A DNA stretch of 64,000 nt from Xylogone sp. PMI_703 (lineage: Eukaryota; Ascomycota; Leotiomycetes), in NCBI GenBank assembly GCA_021399445.1, contig JAJTUQ010000003.1, positions 2,604,001 to 2,668,000 of the forward strand, given 5' to 3'. The notes beneath the pieces are model-generated. The model was not told where the DNA came from. It did no database searches and saw only the letters and a program-made list of their open reading frames with translations. This document shows positions 12,255 through 25,407 of the stretch, in pieces (position 1 is the stretch's first letter; each line of letters begins with the position of its first letter). The position numbers and the translations under genes are program-made.

Positions 12255-14186
12255 ATGGAGTTGACGGTGATACAGGCTTCAAAATCAGATCTCAAGATGG
12301 ATTATGCATCTGCAGAAGCACTGTTTGTAACAGATCAGCCTGTCAGGAATAGCCGGAACAAAGGATCATCTCCAATGGCAGCTGCTCCAAGCTCTCCTAT
12401 GTCCATCTCGTCTTCCAGTCCCATGGCTGGCTCAACATCATCTTCCAGCATTCAAGTCAAGTCTGAAGAGCCAGATGTTGTCAGCCAGACACAAGACACC
12501 AATGATGATGAGACATTTATAGATATAGATTCCCCAGATGAGACCATAACCGAGGATGAGAATAGCGTAGAGTATTTAATCTTTGGAGGTCAGAGTCACA
12601 GTTCTATATTAAGCTATTGACTACTCACAACTCTCATAGAGCTCAAGATTAAACTGATTCCAGAAGCTTCAGTCGTCCAGAGAACATTGGGAGATTTATA
12701 CGGTAAGTAAACGCCTACTTCATTCACAGATATCAAGACTAACTAGCTTCAAGACATGAGTCTCACTCCTTATATCGTCCTGGACCCTGAATATCAGCGG
12801 GATGTTGTATGGGATGATAGACGGGCATCCGCCCTTATAACTTCTACAATAAGTATTCATTAATACGTCTAATATAATGTACTACAACTAATACTGAAAC
12901 AGCTGGTAATTTTGTACCTCCCATTGTTTTCAATGTCGTTGAAAGGATGGAAGAGGATCCAAACAATCCCGGAAAGGAGATTCAACAAGTCTATCGAGTC
13001 TGTGTAGATGGCAAGCAACGCCTAACCTCTATTAAAAAGTTCATGGATGGTCTGATCGGCTTTTATGATAGCAATGATCCGCCGAGGAAATGGTGGGTGG
13101 TAGATATCTACCATAACCTCGTGTGTGAGTGCACTAACATTCTGTCTAGGTATTACCGCCATCCCATTATTAAAGGAGTGGAAAAGAAAAAACCAGGCCA
13201 CGAGATAATTCCAGATGAAATGAAGGAACTCTTCAGGGCTCGCACATTCTGTTGCTGGGAATACAATAACCTGAGCCTCAAGACTGAAGAGAACATGTTT
13301 CAATCGGTCCAACGAGGCATCGCACTGACACCAGCGGAAAAGCTGAGAGCAATGTCCACAGAGTGGGCGCAATTTACAAAAGAATACGAAGAAAACTATT
13401 CCACCATATTGAATCGTGAGTTCTTAACGCCTCTTTTGACGGGTTCCATTAACTCAGTATATAGTCTCGAAACAAAAACGAGCATCGGGATATCGTCTTG
13501 TTCTAACAATCCTTACCATGGTCCGAGAGGTCACGTCGGAACCAAGGGGAGACGGAACAGCACCATCCCTCCGGGCGAGCCAGGAAGCTCTTCTCAAAGT
13601 CCTATATGATGAAACGCCTATTCAGACTGAACTGAAGATGAAGTTCAAGACCATCTTTGACAAGTATGAAAGCCTGGTTAAGATGTGCTCAACCAATATC
13701 TCGCCACAAAAGAGTGAGATCAACAAGGACTCGGCGTTTGCACCTGCACCGGATTATCTTGAAGAAGCAGGTGTTGGTCATGTCCGAACTTTCTCTCCCC
13801 TCGAACTCGTGGCTACTGCGATTCTGATCGCTTACCATATGGACACTTGCGATGATCATACTCTCTTAGAAGACATAAAGGAAATGCGTCGATACCTACG
13901 AGAGAATCATAAAGATCTACGTATTAATGCTCACTGTTGGGTATCCATCTGGGAGTACATCACTGTTGTTCTTCCCCTGCGTCATGCAACTGTCGAAAAC
14001 ACGCCCCCATCTGCCGCTGGACATCCTGAAGAAACAGATGATCGTGATTCTCTATCAGATTTATCCCTAGATTTTTCACCTTCGTCCACGTCTAGTGAGA
14101 GCCCCATTCAAAAGAAAAAACCAAAGAGAGCAAATGCAAAGGGTGGGAAGGCTCTTCGTCAGACTAAACGAGTAAAGTCTTCATAA
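12255..14186 (+). CDS. DUF262 (GmrSD/ParB-like) domain protein
   Basis: Six exons: 12255..12588, 12640..12702, 12754..12852, 12903..13092, 13150..13415 and 13465..14186, giving 557 residues. All joins keep phase. The 57-nt intron at 13093 has a clear CACTAAC branch site and its length is a multiple of three, so it is invisible in the reading frame. Residues 1-100 are Ser/Pro-rich and acidic, probably disordered. The DUF262 core shows D-P-E-Y-Q-R-D-V-V-W (residues 143-152) and D-G-K-Q-R-L-T-S (from residue 201), the two hallmark motifs of the family. Later come R-G-I-A-L-T-P-A-E-K-L-R-A and a helical half. The tail is basic (K-K-K-P-K-R), nuclear-signal-like. In bacterial GmrSD the DUF262 part is joined to a DUF1524 HNH nuclease; none is visible here. 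The start is uncertain: in-frame ATGs at 12159 and 12297 are alternatives. Function in fungi is not known to me. Confidence 0.8.
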
Positions 14187-14429
14187 GTAAGATATGGCGT
14201 TTAAGAGGAGCGGTACTTTGATTTGAGGAATCCCCCCCAGAAGCTATTGCTTTGAATTTTACCCTAATAATGTTCGGACTAGGATAGCAACCTAATAACT
14301 GTAGAATAGAAGTCAATCAATGCGCCTAGCATGTATCATTACTTGACCTTTCGCGCCTATGATTTAAGCAAGTGCAAGTATCGTTGACTAGAAATCATCG
14401 AAAGAGGGGTTTCCGCTAATAGTCCTCCC

Positions 14430-15224
14430 TTACAACTCTAATTGCTGCAGGCTATCAATAGCCCACTCCTTCCAGCCCTTCTTCTCACCTGGCAATCTAA
14501 TATCTTCCCATTCTTCCCTCGTAACCTTATTCCACTCCTCAATGGGAATCCAGCCAATATAAGCTCTATCGCCAAACCCACCGAAGAAGTATATGTCTTC
14601 CACAACCAGTCTTACCCACTCACTCTCGTGAATATCGTTACCCGGAAGCCAGTACTTAGCATCTGGATGTACCTTGGTGAAGCACTTTGCCAGACTAGAT
14701 TTAGCTTCCTCTTCCTCAACCTTCTCCAAGCGTCCGAACAACGAAAACCGTGGCAGATTAGCAGCAGAATACGGCAGCGGTTTCACATCTGAATCATCCA
14801 AGCCCCAGAGCTCAATGCGCTTACTCGGCGGGTATGGGGGAAGCCATTGCAGCGACATGGAGATATTGGAACCAGCAGCAACATTCCTGTAATACGTGGA
14901 GATCTTGACGCCAATGAGTGTGGGGTTGCCGGTGTCCTCGCAGTCTGCGATGTACTCTGTGAGACCTATTGGCATGCCCGCTACTTCTGCTGGTCTTCTC
15001 TCGAGCGTTTGCGCCTCGGTGGCTTTGGAAGGAGGAAATATAGTTGATACTGTTGCGAGGGGGGTTAAATGGAGGATCCGTCGTGCCATGACCGCCGATT
15101 CGTAAGACGTGGGTATCCTGAAGTCATTCTTGGGAAAGGCAGCATCAAAGGTAGCTTCAGGAGCTGCTTGAACGATATGATTACCGAACGGTAGAAGCAC
15201 GGAAAGTAAAGTGGAAGAACGCAT
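14430..15224 (-). CDS. secreted CREG-like protein (FMN-binding split-barrel fold)
   Basis: One exon, 264 residues, read leftward. The start at 15224 is chosen because it gives a secretion signal (M-R-S-S-T-L-L-S-V-L-L-P, then V-Q-A-A-P, likely cleavage after A-A). An upstream in-frame ATG at 15395 would bury this signal. The body matches the CREG/pyridoxamine-oxidase-like barrel in order: A-R-R-I-L-H-L-T-P-L-A-T-V-S-T near residue 48, G-L-T-E-Y-I-A-D-C, I-S-T-Y-Y-R-N, then S-L-F-G-R-L, K-C-F-T-K-V-H-P-D-A near residue 186, and the closing V-E-D-I-Y-F-F-G-G-F-G-D-R-A-Y-I-G-W-I. CREG relatives are secreted or endo-lysosomal glycoproteins and usually lack oxidase activity; the fungal role is not established. 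It converges on the DUF262 gene with 243 bp between stops, and is divergent from RPS30. Confidence 0.85.
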   Translation of the reverse strand: MRSSTLLSVLLPFGNHIVQAAPEATFDAAFPKNDFRIPTSYESAVMARRILHLTPLATVSTIFPPSKATEAQTLERRPAEVAGMPIGLTEYIADCEDTGNPTLIGVKISTYYRNVAAGSNISMSLQWLPPYPPSKRIELWGLDDSDVKPLPYSAANLPRFSLFGRLEKVEEEEAKSSLAKCFTKVHPDAKYWLPGNDIHESEWVRLVVEDIYFFGGFGDRAYIGWIPIEEWNKVTREEWEDIRLPGEKKGWKEWAIDSLQQLEL

Positions 15225-16322
<1,098 letters not shown>

Positions 16323-19300
16323 ACGCTTAGTGATGCAATGGGGAGTAACTAGGGTAATTTAAAGGATTTATTACGGTTATCAACGTTAGTTGGAGATGAC
16401 GAGCCTGATCAGATATGTGGTCGATGATCTCGGGAGAGTGGAAACTGTTATCCACCTAATGATGGGACGCTTCCTCATCTTTGGGAGGAAAGGACGCATC
16501 GGTTAGGCGTATTTGTACATTTAACGAGTGTTTCTTTGGTTGGTCAATGGAAAATAAATATTGATCATTTCCAGTCGACTCTACTGCCTAATGCTGTTCA
16601 ATGGAAGAACGTGAAAATCTTGGTGTTCATGGATGATATTGTGATCGTAGCTTTAATCGAGCAAGGGTAAAAATGGTTGATAGAGTTCCATTCAAATCAT
16701 ATATGGATGCGTCGCATTCCGAGTCGTATATAAGGAAGTCTACTGGAACCTTACAGCTAATTTTGTGGATTGGTATGAGAAATGGGCTGAAAGTGATCTG
16801 AACGGTTACTTTATGGTCATATACATCTCATTTGCTTCCACTTTTCCATGCTGTTATGCCTGGGGATTTCAAACAAGTATGTCCAGGTCCAAAGAATTCT
16901 TTAGGCGTCACAGATATTATTACCTTGGTCAGAACTTTTGAACCAAGCTTGACATCAAATCCATAACTGAGGTCATCAGGGGATGGTTGCAGAACCCCAA
17001 TAACTGATAGGTTGGGTGGTCATTGCTGGTCGGTTTGCTATTCTTATTTTCGCATACTCATGAGATGCCCCGGTTGATCATTGTCTTGCACCACACCTTA
17101 GCTGATCGTAGCTAATTGAGAGAGATTGTTGCTCTTCACTTCCTAGTTGAGCATTTGCGAACCGAAACCATGGTGAGCATACCACCATTGGAAGAAGGCA
17201 TCCTAGTTTGTTTCTTTCCCCGAGACAACATTGTTCTCATATCATTGTTTTCGACACATTGAAATTGGTTTCGGTCCTCTATAGTTAGCTAATAGAATAA
17301 AGGGTGACTCTAAGGGACTAAGTTGCTCAGGGATAAAAGTTTCTGTCTCCCAATAGTACCATTAGCTGAAGTTCTTAGACTCGTGGCAGCGATTCTCGTA
17401 GCTGCGGCTGCTGTAAGGGTTTGATCGTTGACAACCCCTACAGCCTATAAATTGCAAATAACAACAGGCTCGATCTAGCTAAAGCTGGAAATACCACGCA
17501 TATTGGCAGAGTAGTTGTGCATATCCATGAGCCCACGCTAGGACTTCCGCGACTCTGTTCAAAGACGACATCTGCAGCGCGGCTCGTTGAGCGCGTTACT
17601 TTAAACTCCTGAAATTGTATCGTTGCCATACTAAAACAGGCTTTCCCAAGGGCTCAGCTGTAATCCGGAAATGAGTGGCATGTCACTGAAATGGGGAGTT
17701 TATCGAGGTATGCTAACTTCAAAAAGTTGGTCAGGTCTGTCAACTTTAGACGTTGCCACGCAACCAGATAGAAGCCCCTCGAGGCATACTATGATGGAGA
17801 GAGGGAGAGAGAAAACCGAAAGAACATTCGAAGGAGTACATCGACGCACCCGGGCTATAAGCTAGGACCTAGCCAAGTGTAATCATATACTGCAATTTCG
17901 GGAATTGCAGCTGTCTTCGGCTTGTAACAGGAAAGAAAAGAGAAATGGAAGTTTTAGGGCCTGGAGAAATTTTATAAAGACGATCGCAGCGTTTTACCTT
18001 CCTATTATTGCAGTTCTCAAAGCAAGCGCAAGATAAGGCACAAGATTCGCCGGGCAACATCCCTCCCACACGTTACATACGCGGGCATCCCTTGCAAAAG
18101 CACCGAGTTGGTGCCTGCATGACTATCTTGAATATATACTGCAGATACACTGGCGAGGCTTCAGAGATAGCGGTGGAAGGGGAAGACCAGACCTCGTTGG
18201 TCCAGCATCACACAGCCAGTTGCCTATTCGAGCACGGCGTATGGAGAGACAGGGTCTTGGGAGAGTTGAAGGCTAGGATCGGGTGGCTGCACAGATCTTG
18301 GAGATCACTTATCTGTGTATCTTAATAGACGCATTTAGGCGTTCGAAATCGAATAAAAGAAGCCCGTGATGTTGTGTGGGCCGCGGGGAGCGAGTCAGAT
18401 ACGACAGAGAGATTAGATGGTACTGGGTGATACCATTCTGGAGCCCGTTGTCGTCAAGCCCTATCTATGTCGATAAGCGCGCAATGACTGGGTTCTCATC
18501 ACGCCGGTGCAGAACGCATATAAAGACGTCTAATACCCTCTTCGATCTCAGCTACGAGAGGAAGTCCCTTTACAACCTTTTCACCTACACCCCGCAATCG
18601 ATGCCAGAGGTCCCCGGATTTCGAGGTTGGGTATTGGGGAGGATCATGAGTCAGCAGGTGTCACATGACACTGATCAACGTCGCTATCCGCACTTTCTCT
18701 TTCTCGAAGCTCAGATCAATCAACATCCGATCTAAAACCACAAAGCATCAACTCTTTCCCCAACCACCACGCGCGCGGAACACGGAGCACCATCAAGCAC
18801 TTGGCGGAGCCGGCCGCCAGCTGATCAATACTTGAGGGGAAAGACTCCCCTGCTCGGATGAGGAATTGTCTCTTGAGACCTCCATCCTTTAACGTGCTGC
18901 GACATTGGTAAATTGCTTTTGCGACGAACACCCCACGCCGGCCGCTGTGCTCTCAGCACCTTGTGTCTACCGTAACTGTCCGTTCTGCTGCACGAGCAAT
19001 GCGTGGCGCTGCCACAGGTTCAACGAAGCCGCCAATAATTCCGAGGGCTCCCCACGCGCCATTTAATTTACCACTGGATGGGTTCAGTCCCCAACTGTGG
19101 TAGTACACTACAGTAGCTGCTACTGCGGTCCCGCAACAGGCCATGATCACGAACAACCCACCACGCTCCCAACCCAGGATCGCATGCCAAGTGCCTTCGA
19201 TGATACTCTAGGGAGTCTCCCATTTCGGGTCAATTGCCAGATTTACCAACATACGAAACCGAGATCCTTTGAGCTGCAGTGGTGAAGAAAGACAGAGAAG

Positions 19301-21000
19301 CACTTCCAACTCTTCTGGACTATCAACGATACACTTTACGCCAATGATTCTTTTGGCGCCTTACGCTCTTTAACCTTCGGATGTAGGGTTCCGCCAATAG
19401 AAAAGCGATATGAAGCGGTCAATCACATGTCAGCAATCCTGCAGATCCTCTGTGCAGCTCGAAGTAGTTGACATCAAAATCGATCGTCACAGCTCTAACC
19501 GTCGCCAATGATATCATGATGCAATGACTGTTGAATCAAAGATTAGAAAATGGCCCAGTTATGACGCCACAAATCGATGCTCCTAAACCGTCGTATTTTC
19601 CATGGATGGGTGTCGCGTGCGAAAAGGCAAGCGAAAGATGCAAGATGCAAGATACAAGATACAAAGCACCAGCAGCGAAGATCCAACGGAATAGAAAGGC
19701 TTTGTTTGAAATAAGTTAATGCTCCGGGAAGCACCTAGCAAATTGCACGTTGTGACAGGGCGAACATTAACTCAGCCTGTTTCTAGTCTCATTGCGAGCC
19801 GGATATAGATTGAATTCCTCGTGCCGCCCTCTACAGAAAATTCCCTACCACTGCCGAAAAGGGTAGTCCGGGATGAACATCGGAATGTTCTAAATGGACT
19901 GGGTCGAGAGTGCGAGCCTACCATAGCAAGGCTGAAGGTAATCGGGTTGGGCATACAATGATACTCTGTGCTCCCGTACTTAGCCCGCAGACCCCCAATA
20001 TTGCTATCACCAATGTCAACTCTCACCCTTATCCTTTTCTCAAATATTAGGCAAAATAACCCAGCATCTAATCCAGTGGATGGAACCCACACCATCAGAC
20101 ACACGTCAAGAAGACAAGGCGATACACGACATTTAAGAAAGATCACTTTAAACCAAGAGTGCTTGAGCATACTGTTTTAGGTCCAAAATGAAACCATTGA
20201 TCTTTATTGCCCTGGTATGGAACATGCCGTAGAGATCTAATTACGGGACGAAGGAAGACCCTGAGAATGAATTTCTCCGGACTTTGTCCGCGTTATCGGG
20301 ATACCTCGGGAGCTTTGACTTCTCGTAAGTCGGCTTCTCTCCATTCAGCTAGAACAGGGCCTTGCGTCTAGAAGCCCCACATGATATTACAAAGACACAG
20401 TACTGTAATGAGTAAGACGGCACGCAAACGAGAGGGACAAGCCGATCATCATGGCAGAATTGCAATATAGTTCAATAGCAAATGGCCCATGAAATGTAAC
20501 AGCGGTGGCTTTGCTTTATCCAGTAACACAGGTCACCAAGGCCGATGCATCTGAGAGATAATGAGAGCTCATAGCTTAGGGCTAAGAGGGACCTATAGAT
20601 CCACAACTAAAAGCCAAAGTCAAAACCACATTCAAATTTGGGAAGTCTATTGTATCTAAGGTTACTAAGCCGGTCCGATTAGATGGAAGCAAATCAACCA
20701 AATACAAATACAGCAGAGTAGAGCCAGAGGACATGGTATATCAGCCGGAAACTGCGAGGGGAGAAAGACCGCGCAGCCAGAACGACCGCGCAGCAGCGCA
20801 ACAACTGTGTAACCAAAGGAACTGAAGGCTCATCTGCTTAGGTTTGGGTTGGGGTCCTAATCTTCTGCACGGACGAAGCTGGGAGGTACTGTACGGAGGA
20901 CCTTGAAATCCACATATCCTCCGTACAGACTGCCACGGCGTATTGCGGTCTCCAACAAGGGTCCCCACGCTATCCGCCATCGTCATTGATGTTCAATAGA
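16323..21000. other. gene-free region downstream of RPS30
   Basis: No frame over about 130 codons and no recognisable motif on either strand. A short imperfect tandem (CAAGATG/CAAGATA units) lies at 19636..19662. A degraded mobile element cannot be excluded, but no coding motif of one was found. tRNA-like A and B boxes were looked for and not seen. Confidence 0.45.
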
Positions 21001-24000
21001 ATCCAGTTTTAGCGACAATGACAACGACGTCAAGGCATCGATCACCAGAAGTCGCTTCGGAAAAAATGATAGAAAATAGCAATGTCCTGTACAGTACTTG
21101 CAGCACAATAATTGGCCTGCTCTTTCCACATCTTTGCAAATTTCGCACCATGTTGTATCTCCAACCTTTCCTTGCCGATGCAGTGCTGACTTAGTTAGCA
21201 TGCTTTTTAGGGCGGAGCGCCCACGGGAATAGCCATGCTAATGCTGGTACGATATCGGCAAGGGACGGCAAGAAACAAAACTTATGAGACACTTCAACTC
21301 CGGTTTAGGGCTATTCATCAGTCTGGTTATTTCGAGCAACTTGAATCTCACATCATGTCTTCAACTTTGTTCGTATGGCCGAAATCGACAATGCGTAGAA
21401 CCCTATTGGTCCCTAACAACTTTCACGTAAAGACATCAGATATCGTACTACCCAGAGGAGTTGTATACTGAAGCACAGGCAGCTCTTCGATTTCCTCAAA
21501 GAGTATTTTTTAAAGATTATCAAAGTGGCATGGTGCTATGGAAATGGATCAGGTGACAGGCACATTGGTCTTGCAATATTTGCTTCTCTCGACACATGGC
21601 CTTCCTGCTTTTAACCATTGCCGCTAATCGAGGCTCGATTCTCCCTCCTTTTCTCAGATCCTGGAGTGCCACGCTCCACGGCCCGCTGCCACACAGCTTC
21701 TAGGCTTTTGGCAGTCGCAGCCTTCTTTTACACAAGATCTGATCATATCCAGTGAAAATTCTGTGCGGCAGTCCTAGAGGCAAATAATGCAGCCAAATAC
21801 CCGAGCAAACGAGGCTGAACGACTTGCCACTCCACAAAAGTAGAGCTTAAAAAAGGTCTGTTTCAGCATGTGATGGGCCAAATGCAACAGACGTGCAGCC
21901 TCCTTGAGAGCTTCCATACCCAATTGTCCATGAGGGGCGGTTAAATGCGGCCGCTGCAAGAATAAGCAGCAACGAAACTATTGCGACGCACGCAGCAGAG
22001 AAATTTTACTCTCTTTTCTCCCTCTCTCATCTTTCAAGTCACCTTGCTGATTGCTCACCACAGTACGAAGTACGGAGTAGGGAGGGCCTAGGGCGGATTG
22101 AAGGCTCGCAGCCGCGGAAGAGGCGATGCGCGCCGGTGCCGGATCATCACAGACAGACCCAAAGTGCCGTTCGCTGGGTACCGTCAGTAGTGCCCCTCAC
22201 CACCGCGTTCACGGCCATCCATCCAGCAGCGGCAAGAGCAGTAGCAGTAGCAGCAGCAGGAAAGAAGCAGCTTGAGCATCTTGCATCTTGACCTGGTGGA
22301 GCTCCCAGATTGCTAACGAGCTGACCACCGCCGGACCCTTGCTGCGAGAGAGTCGCCCCCACTTAAAGGCCGCCACTCTGCGCAGGACGATTTGCATTTT
22401 GCCCACACAAAAGCAATACCGAGCGCGGGACGAGCAGGGGCGGCATGCAGCCCCTCCAACCTCGTGGCTGACCAGTAGTCGCCAGCCCTGGAATGGGAGT
22501 TTTGGAGAGCTTCAAGCATGGAAACTGTGTTCGCTGTATGGTTACAGCTGCCATACAAAGTACAGTACAGTACAGTACGATACAGTAGTAGCACAGCTCT
22601 ATCGATCGAACTATTGCAGCAGATTAAATGTAAAGTTACCGGCTCCTTCTCTACAACCAAGCATGGCACAGAATTGATGCTCCGGGTAACGCAGCTTCTC
22701 TCGCTCATCACCACCATCATGGCCGCACAAAGAGACTTCCGTCACTCTTTGCTCTTCGCCCTGATACTCGGGCTCTTACTTACGCTACTTTAGCTGCCGT
22801 ATAGCATACGGTACGGTACGGTACAGAACTGCAGCACTGTACATCAGTCATCTTATTATTCCCGCGCCTCTTGAGCCTTGGAATCACCAAGTGTCGATGC
22901 ATCACAGGTGAGGGACAAGCGCGGCAGGCAACGCATGGCATCGGCCAAACTCTAGCCCCTCTTCCATCAGAGGGCCCGAGAGAGCAGCGGGAGACGACTG
23001 TAACAAATCGTACTGTACCATGTCCTTGTGTGAAGTATCTGCCTTAACTGCTGCACGGTGGCATCGACCTTTCGAGTTCTTCCTGCCGGCTGAATACGTA
23101 CCGACTGCATTTGCCAGCAGCATGCCGCCCAGGCCGTTAGCCCAGCACCAGTGCAAGGAGTTGCACCGTCGTGGTGGCTACGGTGGAGGACCCTTTCGCG
23201 CCATCTGGCATGTCGTCCGTCTAGACCCAGCCCGCATCCATGCCTGAAGGTTCTGTCCAGATGCAACTGCGGCGCGAAGATGATTTCGAGGATTTGTTGC
23301 TGCTTGAACGGAGGTACACAGCTGTATATCTGTATACTTGTAGTATAGTACGGTCCGGAACCATACGCAAAAGTTCGACTATTACAGCATCTAGTGTGTA
23401 ACCACGCTGCTCCACTCTGTGGAGAATGGAGAGACATGTCGCACGAGCAAGGAACCAGATCGTGCAATACAAGTCCGTGAGGTCTGTAAGTTACAGGTCC
23501 GTACTATTGAACTGCCTGTCCAAATGGGCGTCGCGGAATATAGGTCTAGATGCGCCAGCTAGTGCAACAGAGAGTATCCAAGGAACAAGAACCGCCCTAC
23601 GGCACTGGGCAAGCAAGTATAGAGCCAAGGTATGGGTCGAGGACAAGCAGGTGGCAGAAGAGTAGTTTGTACAGTAGAGGGAGATGGTGGAGGAGGAGTA
23701 GGACGAGGAGGAGAGGAGATTTACCGTAGTAGGAGAGGATGGGCCTTTGAGAGAGCGAGCAAGGTGAGCTTTTGGGGGCAGCCGCCAAGGCGCGTGAGGG
23801 AGCACTACAAGTAGATGGGGGAGCACGCTCCCTGCAAGCACTTGCAGCGTGTTGCATGGACCAAGCCCACTCCCCTAGTGCGACTGCGACGCTGCTGCAA
23901 CCTCTGGCGGCGCCCTCCCATCTTGCCCTCTTCCACCACCACCACTTACTGTTCCCGTACTGTCGAGACTATCCACCACCACCACTACCACCAGCGACCC

Positions 24001-25407
24001 GCCATCATCATAAATCCACTCTCCCTGGTCGCCGACAAGCCTACCTATCGCCGCTCTTCTCTTTCGGCACGAAGCTGCCCTTTTCTGCGTGGGCAGAAGC
24101 CGTGGTGGCGGCCTGCGAGTGCGCAATCCGCCTGGTCCTCCACCAGCCGGTCCTGGGAACTCGACGAAAAAAGGCGTCGACGCTACGATTCTCCCGGTCC
24201 AACTGCCAGGCCTGACGTTCGAGACAGGCACCACGAACGCTACCCTCCCAAGTCCGATGCCCTTTCCAGCGAGCCAGCTTCCCAAGGACCCCGTATATGG
24301 ACAATCCCACAGGCACAGCTCCAAGCCAACCCCGTCATTATTGCAGCTTCGGCTCATCAAATAATAATTGCCTGCGTTCTGTCATTTGGGCCTTACCTGA
24401 CCTTGCCTCTTGATCTTGGGCTGGGCCTTGCGCAAGAAGAAATACCCACTGGTTCATACTGTACAGCCTGCGTACTTGCTGCGACTCTACTCCGTACTCT
24501 TCTGCTCTGAGACTTCGCCGCACTTGCACCGACCGATGTGCGGTGCTTTGCACATCCTCACGCTACCTCGAATCCAGCCAAACGAACGTCTCTCACGCCC
24601 AAAGCAGAGAGACGAGATCAGAAGAGACTAAAGTACCCCGAAGAGACCAAGCAGGAGATTGTTGCGTGCAGTCGTCCCGCATTCTTCTTGTCTATCACCG
24701 TTCCTCCCCCCTTGAGTGATGTCAATGCCGCGTTCGACTCTCTTGCCACAAGTGAAAGCTACCCCAGGTCCCACGCTCGAGGTCTTTTCTACTTTTCTTT
24801 TTTTATTTCCCTCCTGCTCTCCTGCTCTTATTTTCTTTTGCTCTGCTCGTACCTGGCTGTACCCAGCACCCAGCCAGATCGTCTGCGCTAGACGCACAGT
24901 TCAGTTGACTGCAGCACAGTAAGAAGTGAGGGCAAGCAGCATCGTTCTTCCCTAATCCTAAATTACCATTCTGGCCCCGCCATTAAATCCGCGTCGGTGC
25001 ACTATCGTTTTACAGGCCAGCTAGCGGTTCACGGCGCATGCGACAAATCCTCGGGTCCATCTGCCTTGACTCGCGACGCTACGCAACCCAGGGTTACGGT
25101 GGTCCGCAAGTACCCAGTCGTCGTCGAGTACGTACCGGCTCGTACCCAAATCACAGTCCACACACACCACACAAACCTTCCAACCGCTTGCAGAAGTCCC
25201 CCAAACCTCTCAAAAGTCTCCAGGACGGCACTGTTTGTGTGGTGGACAGCAGCTTCTCCCCCTCCCGCCTCCAGACCGCTGACCTGCACCAGAAAAGCAC
25301 GAGGCACTGGCAAAACGGCTCTGCGGCGATCCCGACTTTTGCTTCCTGTTACACCTCGAGGACGAGGACAGTCCGTCTGAAAGCGTGTGTCGCTCCGAGC
25401 ACAAGCA
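21001..25407. other. gene-free region and long upstream region of areA
   Basis: The DNA becomes GC-richer rightward, with chance open frames up to about 230 codons in several frames at once (23.7-24.6 kb). It holds a CAG-rich run at 22228..22262, TACAG/TACGG runs (22559..22588 and 22806..22826), and a C/T-rich tract at 24785-24850 that may mark the promoter or transcript leader of areA. AreA/nit-2 genes are known for long leaders. The only ATG in the last 370 bp before the areA start (25038) opens a frame overlapping that start. Confidence 0.45.
22559..22588. repeat. GTACA-type short tandem run
   Basis: Overlapping AGTAC/TACAG units in tandem, followed by a GATACAGTAG variant. One of several such runs in the window. 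Confidence 0.8.

Noticed and set aside
23815..24510. 231-codon open frame upstream of areA
   Set aside because: Composition is repetitive (His, Pro, Arg, Ser) and other frames are equally open, as expected of C-rich DNA.
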